A DNA stretch of 64,000 nt from Trichoplusia ni. Taxonomy: Eukaryota > Arthropoda > Insecta > Lepidoptera > Noctuidae. Location: contig NC_039478.1 in assembly GCF_003590095.1 (NCBI RefSeq), positions 4,960,001 to 5,024,000 on the forward strand, written 5' to 3'. Position 1 is the stretch's first letter, and every line of letters begins with the position of its first letter. The notes beneath the pieces are model-generated. The model was not told the DNA's origin and did no database searches. It was given only the letters and a program-made list of their open reading frames with translations. Shown piece by piece: positions 35,791-47,303 of the stretch. The position numbers and the translations under genes are program-made.

Positions 35791-36530
35791 ACAACTGTCT
35801 CCCACTTTCTTCCCAGCTATGTATCCCACATGGTGGTGGGGTCAGCTTTCGTAATTATTCAGCAATTAAACAAAAAATACCAAAAAATGTTACCACACCG
35901 TACTACTTACAAGTTAAACCAACGCAACTTTAACACAGCTAGCCATATATCAACGAACCATTTAATGTCCCAAGTTATCCAATTTAAAGCGAATCTAACT
36001 ATCAACATTTACATACCTAGCAACATGCTGGTAACTTCTAAAATTAACCAAACAGACCGAATATCAGACTATAAATCCCCAATTTAAAGTTTCTAGAGTT
36101 AGTATTTTGTTAGGCGTGCTATTAAAACTTGTTACAGGTAATTGCAGAGGTATCAAGTGTGCTTGCTTTGTGATGAAAGTTTTTGAATATATGTACGTTT
36201 TATTACAGTTCTTTGCAAAGCATTTCATAAATATTTAGGAATCTAAGTTTTTGGGGGATTTGCGATAGAAATATACAAATAGAAATATATGTGTTGCAGT
36301 GGTACTGCTGCCTATGAAATATTAAGTATATCTAACTAAAAAAATACGACAAGTTCAAAAAAAATCCGAATAAGAGAAACGTCCTAATTTTTTAAGTTAC
36401 GACGTTATGTGAGGTTTTTTTTTGCAATGAGAAGCTTTTTTGAGGCACGCTTTATTTTTTCATAGGGTAATATACGAGAGGCTTGGTTTTGAACAAATTG
36501 TACATGTCCAATTCACTCCTGATTTTTCAG

Positions 36531-36662
36531 AAACCATATTATTATAGACCTAGCTCTGGTTTTATTGAAATCCGTCTTTTCGTCGCACTAGTTAGTTGTC
36601 CAGGAACTTTACCTTTTCAATGGCGAACCCTTGCCGAAGTTTTTCAATTAAAAGCAATCGGA
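36531..36662 (+). CDS. Weak candidate internal exon
   Basis: A strong acceptor (TTCACTCCTGATTTTTCAG ending at 36530) is followed by 44 open codons in one frame only. A donor, CGGA|GTAAGA, follows at 36663, so the exon would be 132 bases, phase 0 at both ends. The peptide runs K-P-Y-Y-Y-R-P-S-S-G-F, then L-P-F-Q-W-R-T-L-A-E-V-F-Q-L-K-A-I-G. I recognise no domain. The phase does not join directly to the microexon at 11031 (exit phase 1), so another exon would be needed between them. Chance is a serious alternative, since a frame of this length arises easily in 64 kb. Confidence 0.22.
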
Positions 36663-37403
36663 GTAAGAGATCAAAATGCCCGAGTTCGGTAAACTGATTT
36701 TACGATGAACATTTCTGGGCTCTTGACTCACAGTTAAGTTAACATTTAATCTGTTTTTAATAGTTTTTTTTTAAAGCGACTTCTGTAACTTGAAATTTAA
36801 TCCTTGGGTTGAGGGCGTTTCCACAAACATTCAAGTCAAATGCAATGAGAAACTCAGAAAAAGCAGTGCAGTTGCATAGGGGGCTTTGGCATGGTGACCT
36901 ATCGGTTATCCTTTCCTTTCAGCCAGAGATCTCGAAAGTGCGACTTGCAGTTTTATTTGGAAGGGGGAGGAGAATCAAAATAACTAAAATGTAATATGTA
37001 TGTATGTGAATGTTACACAGGGTGCTATGCTACTTTTTATTCATATTTTTTTAATTAATCATGTGTAGAAAAATGTACCATAACGTACATATGTGCAACT
37101 TTAAAGCATTTTAAAAGACTTAAAATAAAATCTACCAAACTTTGTTGTACACAAATATCACTAACACAAACTATCAGCCCATTATAACCATAATCGAACA
37201 CTTGAATTCCGTATTCAAATCATAATTCGTCAAACTACCTACGTACGTGTTAACGACAATTTCAAAGTGACGCAGAATTCAATTTGCTTGAGTCAACATG
37301 TAATTACTTTTGCGTTCCCAAACCTTAACACTACCTCAAATTATGTTGTGTGTATGTCACGGGGAGATTATGGAATTTATTTTACAAGTGGTTATATCTC
37401 ACG

Positions 37404-37656
37404 ACTAGCTGTTGCCCGCGACTTCGTCCCCGTGGATAGAAGATATAAGTTATGATTTATACCTGCCCTGTTTTTTTCTCATTTCCCATTGTATCTTCGC
37501 TCCTATTAGTCGCAGCGTGATGATTTATAGCCTAAAGCCTTCCTCGATGAATGGTCTATTCAACACAAAAATAATTTTTCAATTCAGACCAGTAGTTTCT
37601 AAGATTAGCGCGTTCAAACAAACAAACAAACTCTTCAGCTTTATATATTAGTATAG
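37404..37656 (+). repeat. Interspersed element F, copy 2
   Basis: Starts ACTAGCTGTTGCCCGCGACT, has CATTGTATCTTCGCTCCTAT and GATTAGCGCGTTCAAACAAA, and ends CTTTATATATTAGTATAGA. It is closely similar to 52725-52963 and, in inverse, to 54868-55098. The short open frames across it are read-through. Confidence 0.75.
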
Positions 37657-39159
37657 AAGTATAGTTAGTAAAGATGTTCTTTATTACTTGAATGTTACTG
37701 CGGGTTATTTTTATCTGGTTTCCCCGACTAATTAAAGACAAAAGCGCGATTGGAACTGGCTCATTAATACGAGTGAGTAAATTGTATATTGATTATAATA
37801 TACTTACGATAAAACGTATTATTAGAAATAAGGTTTTTCAATTGACAAGATTATCTAAAATAAGATTTTCCTAATTTTCTTGGCTGCTTGTATTGTTTTG
37901 CGTAGGTAATCAAAAAACTAGTAACTCGTGCTATGTGAAAATAAAAACAAAAAATTATTGTGTTTTTTCTGATTCACATATTTTCTTCTTTATAATAATG
38001 AGTGATATCATAAAGAGATATGCGACGTGATAATTAAGGGCTGTCGAAATGATGACGTATTTCTTTTGACAAATGGCGTACCATAGTGCCTCCCTTTAAA
38101 CCGCAGGTCGTTTGAACGAAAATCGAAGAGAAATCAAGAATGTAATTAAACCTGTGAACCATTGATTAAAATGTTGGGTTTTCACTTACAAGGGAACAAT
38201 TTAAGTGAATTGATCAATCTAATGAGAATTTAACGCGGTTTGAATGTTTCAGTTCCAGATAGGGATGTTGCCGACAGGCTTATTTATTAGAATGATCACA
38301 TTGAATCCGAATGTTTGTTAATTTCCGCTTGGTATTTTGAATGGTGGTTGTTCGATTCAAAATTTAATTCCAATTTAAGAAGATATAAATGCAAAAAAAA
38401 CTTAAGGCTATTTCGCCCATACACATTTTTTTCGAATGATAGAATTTAATTACCTCTATTGGTTTTTTGTGTGCAATAAAGTTAAAAAGATTAACACAGG
38501 ACCCTGTGGACTACGGAAAAGGTTGACTTCTGTCTTGATCAGACCTTTGCAAGTAGTGTACAATATACTCAAACAAAACACAGAAATCCATTTAAAATTT
38601 GTGGTAATGGTAGAAAATGACTCATTCTTAGTCCAAAATGTAAAAAAAAACTTCATGACTCTTGACTCTTGACAGACAATCGAATCTTCAAATTCATAGG
38701 ACCTTATTATGACCTCATCCATAAACAAAACACGTGCTTACATAAGTACCACTTCCATAAGCTCTTACAACATCTAAGACAGTCCATTGTTACCTGAAGA
38801 TCTGCCGGCGACTGAGACAACATACACATACTAGGATAATATTATGTGTGAGAGAATAGTTCCCTATAGAATGGACATCCCTAATGTACTATTGTTTAAC
38901 TAAACACTGTTAGTGTCTAGTATATATGTCTGATGATGTTGTATTGAATTGAAGAGTAATTGTGGGTTTAATCCATACCATACGATAATAATTAAAAGAT
39001 TAGATTTAAGGTCTCAGCAAAGCCTCTGTACGTTGGATCTGTGTCTCCGTGCACGCTTTTATAAATGAACGGGTCACTTTTCATGAGGTTAACCCATGAA
39101 TGAGGAAAGATACAAAATGTCGAATGCAAAAGTATTTTCTTTTCTCATTCCTACACCTT
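37657..39159. other. AT-rich stretch, nothing recognised
   Basis: No gene or bounded repeat. The overlapping open frames at 38436-38728 on both strands have no supporting feature. Confidence 0.35.
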
Positions 39160-39262
39160 TATGAAAAAAGGGGGTTTCTGACCTGAAGAGTAAAGACAAA
39201 ACCCTATTACTGAGGTAAAACTGTCTGTCTGTCCTCCCATCTGTCACTAGAAAGAATCTCGA
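39160..39262 (-). repeat. Element D, right-end fragment on the - strand
   Basis: AAAACCCTATTACTGAGG followed by CTGTCTGTCTGTCC and ATCTGTCACTAG matches the inverse of the element D right end. Confidence 0.5.
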
Positions 39263-39583
39263 AAAGAGTGAAAGCTTAGTATTGAACAACATGCGAATCG
39301 ATTCGCTCATTATTAAAGTCTCTGGCTTAGTAAACCGTTGAATTATTTAAGTATCAATCATCATGAAGAAAGAATATTAAAAATATCAATGTGTTTGTGT
39401 TTTTGAACATTATTGTTAAAGAGTATTCTTTTATCATTGCACCTATAGCACAATGATCAGCCTTTTAATATGGAACAAATTCACAAACTTTTAAAACTGT
39501 AAGCCAAACTGTAGTCATTGGGGAACCGATAACAGACTATGACCTGTACCATGATACATAAAAGTAAAACTGTTATCGTTGTG

Positions 39584-39634
39584 CGAGTGAGATGCCGCTA
39601 TACGCAATGTATAGCTCTGTCTCACTTTCACTCT
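39584..39634. repeat. Imperfect palindrome, hairpin family P, copy 3
   Basis: GAGTGAGATGCCGCTATAC pairs with GTATAGCTCTGTCTCACTT at 15 of 19 positions around a five-base centre. This is the best preserved of the family P palindromes. Confidence 0.5.
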
Positions 39635-39924
39635 GCTTCAGACTCAGTTTAAGAGTACAGTACAGGTACAGGTGCATTCAAGTTAACTCGGTTAAGTAAA
39701 GTTAGAGTTGTTTTAACAGAAGTTAGAGCTAATGATATTGTACTGATACAATGAGATTAAAAGTTTCTGAACACGTGTTTTGAAACTGTTGGATAACGTG
39801 CAAGGCACTCATATTTGTATTGTAAAAAGACTTGAACGTTTTACTGAAAAATGAAGAACAGTATTTGTTTTAAACAGATATAATGTTGAAAATGTATTTG
39901 TTTCATAAATAATTCTTTCTAATT

Positions 39925-40145
39925 AAATAAATGCGGAAAACATCACATACATTGTTCTGAACCCAAAGTAAGTTGCTAAAGCACTTGTGTTATGGACATC
40001 AAATACAACGAAGGTACTACAAACACCCAGACCCGAGACTATGTAGAAATATATTTTTTTACATTGACCCGACCGAGGATCGAACCTGGGCCCTCAGAGA
40101 TAGCGACACCTTGAAACCGGTGCGTACGCCACTCGACCACGGAGA
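39925..40145 (-). mobile_element. tRNA-derived SINE, family A, copy 4
   Basis: Same head and body as copies 1-3, on the - strand. The most diverged copy: the B-box region reads GAGGATCGAACCTGGGCCC on the + strand. TAATTA lies on both flanks (near 39920 and 40145) and may be a short target duplication. The 63-codon + frame across it is SINE read-through. Confidence 0.8.
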
Positions 40146-40599
40146 TAATTACACTTGGTTTTGACTTTTCTAAGTATTTTTTTTATTTCAGCTCTCTTCT
40201 TCTTCACTGCTATCTGGACCTACTTACCATGGAACTCTTTTAACTTTAATATTTATAGAACAATATTGTGAAACCTACGTTCCCCAATAAAAGTGAATAT
40301 TCTATTTGCACTGAACCATACCGAAACCTTCCTGTAATTTTACACGAAATCCTCTTAGTAACGGAACCCGCTTTCCAAATAACATACAGAATATTTAATA
40401 TGCTTAATAGCCTTTTCATACATTGCGTCCGATTTTCTGGTCTATTTTGCTGAATAACTTTTTTTTTAATTGATGGAGTTAAGCGACTTCATACATGAAC
40501 CAGTGTACTGTAAGCAGTTAAAAACAGTCACGTGCAGGATGGACAAAAGACGATGAAGGTTACGTAGAAATGGGCTAAATTAAAATTAATGGATTAAAA

Positions 40600-40745
40600 A
40601 AATCCAAAAACCCACATTTTTGCAGGTAAATTTTATCAAAATCCAGGTCCAGAGGTTTTTATAGTTGTAAATTACATTGTCATCAAGTTTGAAGCTACCC
40701 TGTGCCTCAAAATCGTATAAGCAAAAAACAAACAAACAAGAATAG
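40600..40745 (+). repeat. Fragment of a dispersed repeat with a (CAAA)n end
   Basis: AAATTTTATCAAAATCCAGG and AAAAAACAAACAAACAAG occur in the order seen at the right end of element F-like repeats. The boundaries are uncertain. Confidence 0.3.
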
Positions 40746-40814
40746 TGAGTGTACGAAACGGGACGATAATGGTCACCTATTTAATTTATAACCGAGCCAA
40801 CTGTTGTTAAACCT

Positions 40815-40962
40815 TGATTTTTATTATGACGTTTTGCTATAGCGACTACCAAAATACGTCATCCATGAAAATTTCTATCACGGTTCATGAGACAGCCTGT
40901 TGACAGACGGACGGGCAGCGGAGCCTTAGTTCCGTTATTCCGGGTTCCGTTTTTAAGTTTTG
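40815..40962 (+). repeat. Element D, right-end portion
   Basis: GCTATAGCGACTACCAAAAT, TATCACGGTTCATGAGACAG, GACAGACGGACGGGCAGCGG and CCGTTATTCCGGGTTCCG match the right end of element D. The 124-codon open frame starting at 40887 begins in this repeat and continues into T/G-rich sequence, so it is not called a gene. Confidence 0.6.
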
Positions 40963-43061
40963 GATGTATACGTAGGAAAGCCTATATCGATATAAAAATT
41001 ATATCTGTTGAAACAGACCCGGAAAATACAGGTTATCTGTTTATAGCTGAATTTTTTGAACAAAAGAATTTAAAAGGTAATTCTAAATTGGTTTTTCAAC
41101 TTTTGTTTAAGGGTGTTGTATTGTTGACGAGTTTTGATTTTAATTTGCTGACGAATATTTATATGGTTCATACGAGCTTTTTGATTGGATTGCGTTGTTC
41201 GGGTCAAGTTTTGGATTTGAAGTTCAAGGGTTTTGTTTTATTTGAAAGGTCTGTTTGGTAAGCAATCGTTTTGAAAAAGTTCATTGTATTTTAGTTTTTA
41301 TTCATTTGTGTAAATTCTTACAGCTGGGCAATGGCTTGTTTTTAGCAATCTTCTTCTTCTAGCTTTTTCCTTTTTTTGAGCCAGTCCAGTTTTTTGACGT
41401 TTTAAACTGTTGTGATTCGAAAAGCAATTCACACCCAAAAATTTTACAGGAGGACCATTTTCATTACTAAAATCTTGAAAAAATTTGCTTGAACAAATTT
41501 GCAATAAGAAATGCAAAAAAATAACCCTTAAAACATCCTTACAATTTAAAGTCCCCATTTCTTTACACCATGATTAAAATCATGAAGATAGATAAAGGCT
41601 CCAGTTCCTAATTATAATTAAACATAAATCTTACGCCTAAAAGGAGAATTAAAATGATCGTACTTTATTATCATTGCCAGAGATATGGAGACACCTTCCT
41701 TTAATGGTTTTAATGGGTTCCGCCTACATTAAAATAATGTTACCTAACAGATTTTAGGTCGAGTAAGTAAGGGTTAATATGGTTATTAAGGCTTTTGTGT
41801 TGTACAATGTATATATACTACACTGCTTTGTCTAAATGTTTCCTCTTTTTTAAGTGTTTGTGTGTTGCTAAAACCATTTTCCGCTCCAAAACTTCACCCT
41901 TTGTATTTCACAATCGTGATAGATGGATATTTGAAATTTTCAAAAAACAACAAATAAAAAACATAATAATTTGAGGTTAATTTACGCTTGATTCGGTCGA
42001 AGTTTGATTGATGATCTAAATCGATGGCTTTAAGAGCTTTTTCAATTTGTGACTGTAAGATGACTGAGGGGTAAATCGAACTGATTTTCCAAGTACTAAT
42101 TTTTCCAAGTAAAACTTAGTTCCTCTTTAGTAAATCATTATAAAATTGTTAAATGTGAATGTCATGCTTAAAAGAAGAATTTCAATGGTATTTTATTTAA
42201 GAGGGAAAACGGTCCGTCATCGTAAAAAAACTAGTTAAAACAATAAAAATGTACTTCGACACGCAGCTATAAATAAAAAAAAAACATTCTCCGCAATCCG
42301 CAAAATTACGGATAAAATACATTAGTGAATTGTCAGAGGCATAAAATTTCGTTCACGGTTTTCTGTTCTCATTAATATTGAGTCTTACGACCGTGTGAAT
42401 AAAGTTTAAAATCTGTCAGCAATATTGGCGGAAAACGTGTCATTGTATGGAAAAAAAATTGCCGAATAGACAGAGATTTATTTTTTGGGACAGAAAACGG
42501 TTGGTCCTATCTCGGCTTTTAGGGCACCAGTATCGTTTATACCAATTAAGTTTTTGCCACACTACGTTTTACGTAAAAATAAATTTTGCTTCACCATCCC
42601 GGTGGTTTTTGGGTGAAAATTCATATCGTTTATAAAATTATAAGTTACTTATAAGTAAATTAGTTTTCGTTTACTTACTTACCAAAAGATATAGGTGAGT
42701 TTTAAAAGATTTAAAATGATCTATAGTTGTCTTAACCGTGTTTTCCGGTCACCGTAATTTGACCAAAAAGAATGAACTCACATAATTTTTTTAAAAGTGA
42801 TATATATGTTTGTAGTATTTTCTATTTAGATAATCATACTCTTTTCAAGAGATTGAGAGAGAGTGAGTTCGTGATTAAAAAATGGTTTTGATAGAAACAA
42901 TCCCATTTATTGCTAAAGCTAGGCTTTAGGCTTTACTCCTGGCTTTTACTGACTTTGCTCGTGCCCTGGCTGCGGTAAAAATGTCACCGACGTATTTTTT
43001 AGTTACCACGTTCGTTCCTTTACTCGATATCCTGCCGCCACCTCAGCTTGTAGTTAAAAAC
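40963..43061. other. AT-rich stretch, nothing recognised
   Basis: No gene or bounded repeat is identified in about 2.1 kb. The short frames at 41298-41558 and 42447-42635 have no supporting feature. Confidence 0.35.
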
Positions 43062-43110
43062 TCCGGTGGGTCTGAAAAGTCGGGCTATCCCGATAAATAA
43101 GGGTGTGTAA
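43062..43110 (+). repeat. Family C retroposon fragment
   Basis: ACTCCGGTGGGTCTGAAAAG followed by CGGGCTATCCCGATAAATA is the family C core, truncated on both sides. Confidence 0.65.
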
Positions 43111-43982
43111 TTGCAAAAATATTAACCGTATTGCCGAAATTCAGATGCCTGATTTTTACTGAAGCAGAAGTATATAGTTTCATAATAAAGGGGACGTAAT
43201 ATTATCACAGTATACTTTGGTTATTTCCACACAGTAAGTTGTCTTCGACCTTCTATTTTCAGTAACCCAAACTTGTGGCGCTCTCAATATCGTATTCCTG
43301 CTCCGGGCTATATTAGTATTGGGATAAGAATGCTACACAGATTTGTGGCTTGTGTTGTTTGGCACATAATAAGATAATAATAAAAATAGTTATTAATAAT
43401 AACGTGTTAAGGTTGATTCAAATCAAATCAAATCAAATCGTTTATTTGTGATTCACAGGTATGGGAAGGTGGGGTAAGACGGGGTAGCGAGGTAAGATGG
43501 GGACCCTCCAAAAATATATAATACAGTATTAATTGAAAAGTTATTTTGACGCCATCTAGTCGTATTTATCAGTACTTGTTAGAGTCGCAAAAAGTTTGTT
43601 CGAAGGAGCGCACGATTCTTCATGGTAAGTACATTTTTAAAATTTGAAGTGGTTTTATCTAATTATTGAAGCATATAAAGTGCATGACTGTTATAATGTA
43701 TGATAAACATAATGTGTGACATATTTTTTTTGTTAATTTGTATTTATTTTACTATTGTAAACTCATTAATTCATGCCGGTTTCTTTTGATTTATAACCTC
43801 TAAAAATTCAATACAACTTTTAAGTCCAGTTTGGGAAAGATGGGACACTTATGTGGGGCAAGACGGGGTAGGTACCCGATCTTATCCGCTGAGTTGTTAT
43901 TCAGTTTGTATTGAGATTGCATTCAACATTAACTATTTTTTTATAGTACAGTTCCAAAAACAGTAATGTTGTCATTTCCTGA

Positions 43983-44219
43983 TGCTTAAATGGCTACACC
44001 GCCGTAAATCATTTAGCAAACTCTCCACCTCCACCAACTGCTTCAACCTCATGTCTCAAGCAGGCAACAGTAAATGATTATATAGATAATGATGCATTCC
44101 ATCTGGTTAGCCCGAAAAAGTTAATGCCTTATTCGCGATTCGCCGAAAAAAGACCAAGACAAGTTCGAAGAAGGGGAAAAGCAGCTATTATTACTGCTTT
44201 TCTATATAAAAAAGAATGA
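43983..44219 (+). pseudogene. pogo-like transposase remnant, linker and basic segment
   Basis: An open frame of about 78 codons runs to a stop at 44217. It contains a Pro/Ser/Thr linker (N-S-P-P-P-T-A-S-T-S), then S-P-K-K-L-M-P-Y-S, then K-R-P-R-Q-V-R-R-R-G-K-A-A-I-I-T-A. In pogo/jerky-type transposases the region after the DDE domain has the pattern I-x-P-x-P followed by a basic R-G-x-x-K-G-K-S stretch and I-L-T. That resemblance is from memory. The upstream DDE domain is absent, which fits an internal deletion. Confidence 0.6.
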
Positions 44220-44298
44220 GAGGAAAACTAAAATAGGTAGAAACTAAAACCACATGTAACAAACAAAAAGTAAATGACAAAAATAACAATAAAGAGAA

Positions 44299-44499
44299 CT
44301 TGAAAAACCGAAAAAGCGAAAAGGCACAGAAGAAGAAGATACAGAATGTCTATACTGTCGCGGCTTGTATTCCGATTATCATACTTGTATCACTTATCGT
44401 ACTTGAGGCAAGTGAGCGCATTGTGTCTGTGCAGGAGTGGAAGACAGCGATGACGAAGCTGAACATATCTGCCCGGTTTGTGAAGATGACGGCGCTTAA
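44299..44499 (+). pseudogene. pogo-like transposase remnant, C-terminal Cys/His cluster
   Basis: In one frame the sequence reads K-K-R-K-G-T-E-E-E-D-T-E-C-L-Y-C, later A-H-C-V-C-A-G-V-E-D-S-D-D-E, then H-I-C-P-V-C-E-D-D-G-A-stop (44497-44499). The C-x2-C, H-C and final C-x2-C spacing is that of the PHD-like zinc cluster at the end of many pogo-type transposases. Two TGA stops interrupt the middle. The 67-codon frame at 44300-44503 is a different frame of the same bases and not a protein. Confidence 0.55.
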
Positions 44500-44943
44500 A
44501 TAGTCTATACCCCATCTTACCCCAGGGGTATACCCCATCTTACCCTATAGGTGGGGTAAGATGGGGTGATTCAGTTATTTTTTAAAAGTTTATATTTTTA
44601 TGAGAAGAACTTATTTTTTTTTTGTTTTGACTGATTGTTATTAAAAGAAGAAAGACTGATTATTTAATTAATAAAAGTTCCTACGTTGTGCAATTAAAAA
44701 AGATGGGTTTTATTTATGAAATACCTTAAGGTCCCCGTCTTACCCCACCTTCCCCTATAAGGTAGGTCTTAAATAAAATATGTTCATGCCGTGATCCGCC
44801 ACACAGGCCATACAAATGTGAAAAAATAAAATGAAAAACATTCATTATTAGAGTATTAAATGCTAACAAATGTATCTTATAACTAGTATTACAAAAAAAG
44901 GTAATAAAAACATGTAATAGGTACTTAATATTAAAATAATTAT

Positions 44944-46251
44944 TTAGCTGGAAAGAAAATCACTGAGACAGTAATAACAATTTTCTATCAAAAACTTAGA
45001 TAAATTATGTTTAAAAATATTTATATTCTCAATATCTTTTATATTTTTTGGGATTTTATTATATATCTTAGTAGCCATATTGAATACACTTTTTTCATAC
45101 AGTGTAGTTTTAAATCTCCTGCTAAGTTTATTATATAATCTACTTCTATTGCGAGTTCCAGATTCTAATGTAAATAATGTTGAATTTTGTTTTATGAATA
45201 GAGCTGATTCTAGAATATAAATTGATGGAATAGTAAGTAAACCTAATTTTTTGAAATATTCTTTACAACTGTCAGTTTTTTTCAAACCACACATAGCGCG
45301 GATACATTTCTTTTGACATTTAAAAACTCTGTCCCAATTTGTATCATTGCCCCAAAAGATTATTGCATATCTTAACCTGGAAGCAACATAACCATGGTAT
45401 GCAACCAGTAGTGCGGGGAGGTTTACTTTTTTGGAGAGGAGGTAAAGGCCGTAAGATGATTGGGATATTTTTTTGCATAAAGAATCGACGTGTGTTTGCC
45501 ACTTCAGATTATCATCTATGTGAACTCCGAGAAATTTAGTTGATGCGGTTAACTTTACTTCTTTTCCAAAATATTGTACTTTAGTATTTAATTTATAATT
45601 TGTTTTTTGTTTGAAATGCATTAGTTTCGTTTTGTCTAAATTTATTAATAAGTTATTATTTTTTAACCACTCTATTATTGAAGATAAGCTTTTATTTATT
45701 TCAATTTCATTATTGTAAATGATGGTGCAATCATCTGCAAATAGCACCATCCTATCAGTGGTAGAGTTGGGAAGGTCATTAATGTATATGAGAAATAGCA
45801 ATGGACCCAGAACACTGCCCTGAGGAACACCAAATTTAACTATTCTAGGGCTAGATCTATACTCAGTTTCAGTTTTAGTTTTAGGACAGATTTTGTTTAT
45901 ACGTGTAAGTTGAATTCGGTCAGTTAGATAGGATTTGATTAAATTAAGAGCATTGCCTCTAATGCCATATATTTCCAGTTTTTTTAATAAAATTGAGTGG
46001 TCTACAAAATCAAAGGCCTTTGACATATCCATATACAAAGCAAATGATGGCTGTCTAGCGTCTACTCTAGGATAAATCATACTCAAAAAATCATAAATGG
46101 CTAAGTTTATGGACATATTTTTCCTAAAGCCTTTTTGTTTGTCGGAAAAGATGCGGTTTTTATCAAAATAGTTATAAAGGTTGGTATAGATAGTCTTTTC
46201 AAATATTTTAGAAAATGTAGGGATGAGAGCAATCGGTCTATAATTTTTCAT
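44944..46251 (-). pseudogene. LINE reverse transcriptase, frameshifted from its N-terminal part
   Basis: A 435-codon frame carries the main reverse-transcriptase motifs in order: N-Y-R-P-I-A-L at residues 3-9, G-F-R-K near 41, the first catalytic Asp in Y-M-D-M-S-K-A-F-D (73-81), G-V-P-Q-G-S-V-L-G-P (141-150), and the catalytic pair in F-A-D-D (171-174). A W-L-K-N-N and K-T-K region follows. The last 200 residues form the usual Cys-bearing LINE tail (C-Q-K-K-C-I-R-A-M-C). The enzyme would copy its own RNA at a nicked target in the nucleus. The frame itself is intact, but it is separated from 46287-47303 by a single-base frameshift near 46297. The nominal start at 46251 is an internal Met, not a real start. 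Confidence 0.88.
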
Positions 46252-46286
46252 GTCTGATTTAGTATCTTTTTTGTGAATTGGCTTAA

Positions 46287-47303
46287 TTATAGTGGTTTTA
46301 GGGATGACGGAAAATAACCTTGTTCAAAACAAAGATTTATAATGTAACTCAGAATTGGTGAAATTATATGACTAACTTGTTTTAAAATTGATACGCAAAT
46401 ATCATCATAACCAGTAGTTTTTGTGTTCTTTAAGATATTTATTATGGAGAAAATTTCGAATGGATCGACTGGGCCAAGAAAAAAAGAAAATGGGGAATCA
46501 TATGAGCAAGTTTGTTTTTTCGGTGTATTATTATTATTACTCTCTAATTGGACTAAGTCAGCATAGTAGTTATTAAATGATTCTGCAATTTTAGTGGGAT
46601 GAGTGATTTTAACCGTATCTATTATCAGTTCTTTGATATCTTCAGCTGGAAATTTAGGTTTATTGCTGTTTATTACTGACCAAGTAGCTTTAGACTTATT
46701 GGCAGAGTTAAGAATAAGATAGTTATTCTGCGACTTTTGAGTTAAATTGATAATTTTTTTATACCTTGTCGAATATGTTTTAAAATTATGTTTGTCTGTC
46801 GGGCTCTTGGAAAGTCGATATTTCCATAATAGGGAGCGTTTATTCTTACTACATCTTTTAATACCATTAGAAAGCCATTTTGGTCGTATTATATTCTTAC
46901 GTTTTATTCTTATTAACGGAAAGCACAAATCATAAAATACTTTAAATTCGTTATGGAATAAAGCAAATGCTTTTTCAGCATTCTTTGTTTCGAAAATTTC
47001 TGTAAACTTAATTTCTGTCATGTATTCTTTAAATTTTAGCAAGTTATCGCTTGAATAGTCTCGTTTGAATGTATACCAATAGTCAGATAGACATGTCTTT
47101 TTTACCGGACAGGATAAATACTGAGCTTTGTGATCAGACAAACAAAATTCAAAGAGGTCAGATTGGGCGCCGCGTATATTGTGAAAAATGTTATCAATGC
47201 ATGTGCCACTATTAGGCCGCGTAGGTTCTTTAATTGCCTGTTTTAAGTTGAAACCATAGATCAAGTGCTCAAATTCAGACGTATTTTTGTTCTTTTTTAA
47301 CAT
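46287..47303 (-). pseudogene. LINE endonuclease C-terminal end and reverse-transcriptase N-terminal part
   Basis: A 338-codon frame begins inside the apurinic-type endonuclease. S-D-H-K at residues 56-59 matches the final catalytic S-D-H motif of LINE endonucleases, preceded by T-C-I-D-N-I-F. The N-terminal two thirds of the domain are missing because of 5' truncation. The rest is the linker (R-P-K-W-L-S) and the start of the reverse-transcriptase region (T-G-Y-D-D-I, I-L-S-Y-I-I-N-L-C-F-E-Q-G-Y-F-P). The frame ends S-S-L-K-P-L-stop. The adjacent frame continues the expected I-I-K-P-I-H-K-K-D stretch, so one base has been lost or gained near 46297. Confidence 0.85.

Larger units (their letters stand above)
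43460..44759 (+). mobile_element. Internally deleted pogo-like DNA transposon
   Basis: The terminal inverted repeats are GGGAAGGTGGGGTAAGACGG at 43463 and its exact inverse near 44736-44755, flanked by TA on both sides (43460-43461 and 44758-44759). TA targets and TIRs of this kind fit the Tc1/mariner/pogo superfamily. Inside, two fragments on the + strand match my expectation for the C-terminal end of a pogo-type transposase, including a Cys/His cluster. The helix-turn-helix and DDE catalytic parts are missing, so the copy cannot move itself. A splice donor (TTCATG|GTAAGTAC at 43625) may be the remains of a leader intron. Copies of the GGGGTAAGAYGGGG motif recur inside the element. It sits in the 3' UTR of the LINE at 43414-47330. 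Confidence 0.78.

Noticed and set aside
40887..41261. 124-codon open frame
   Set aside because: It starts in a repeat (element D right end) and continues in T/G-rich sequence. The product is Phe/Leu/Val-rich with no domain or splice support.
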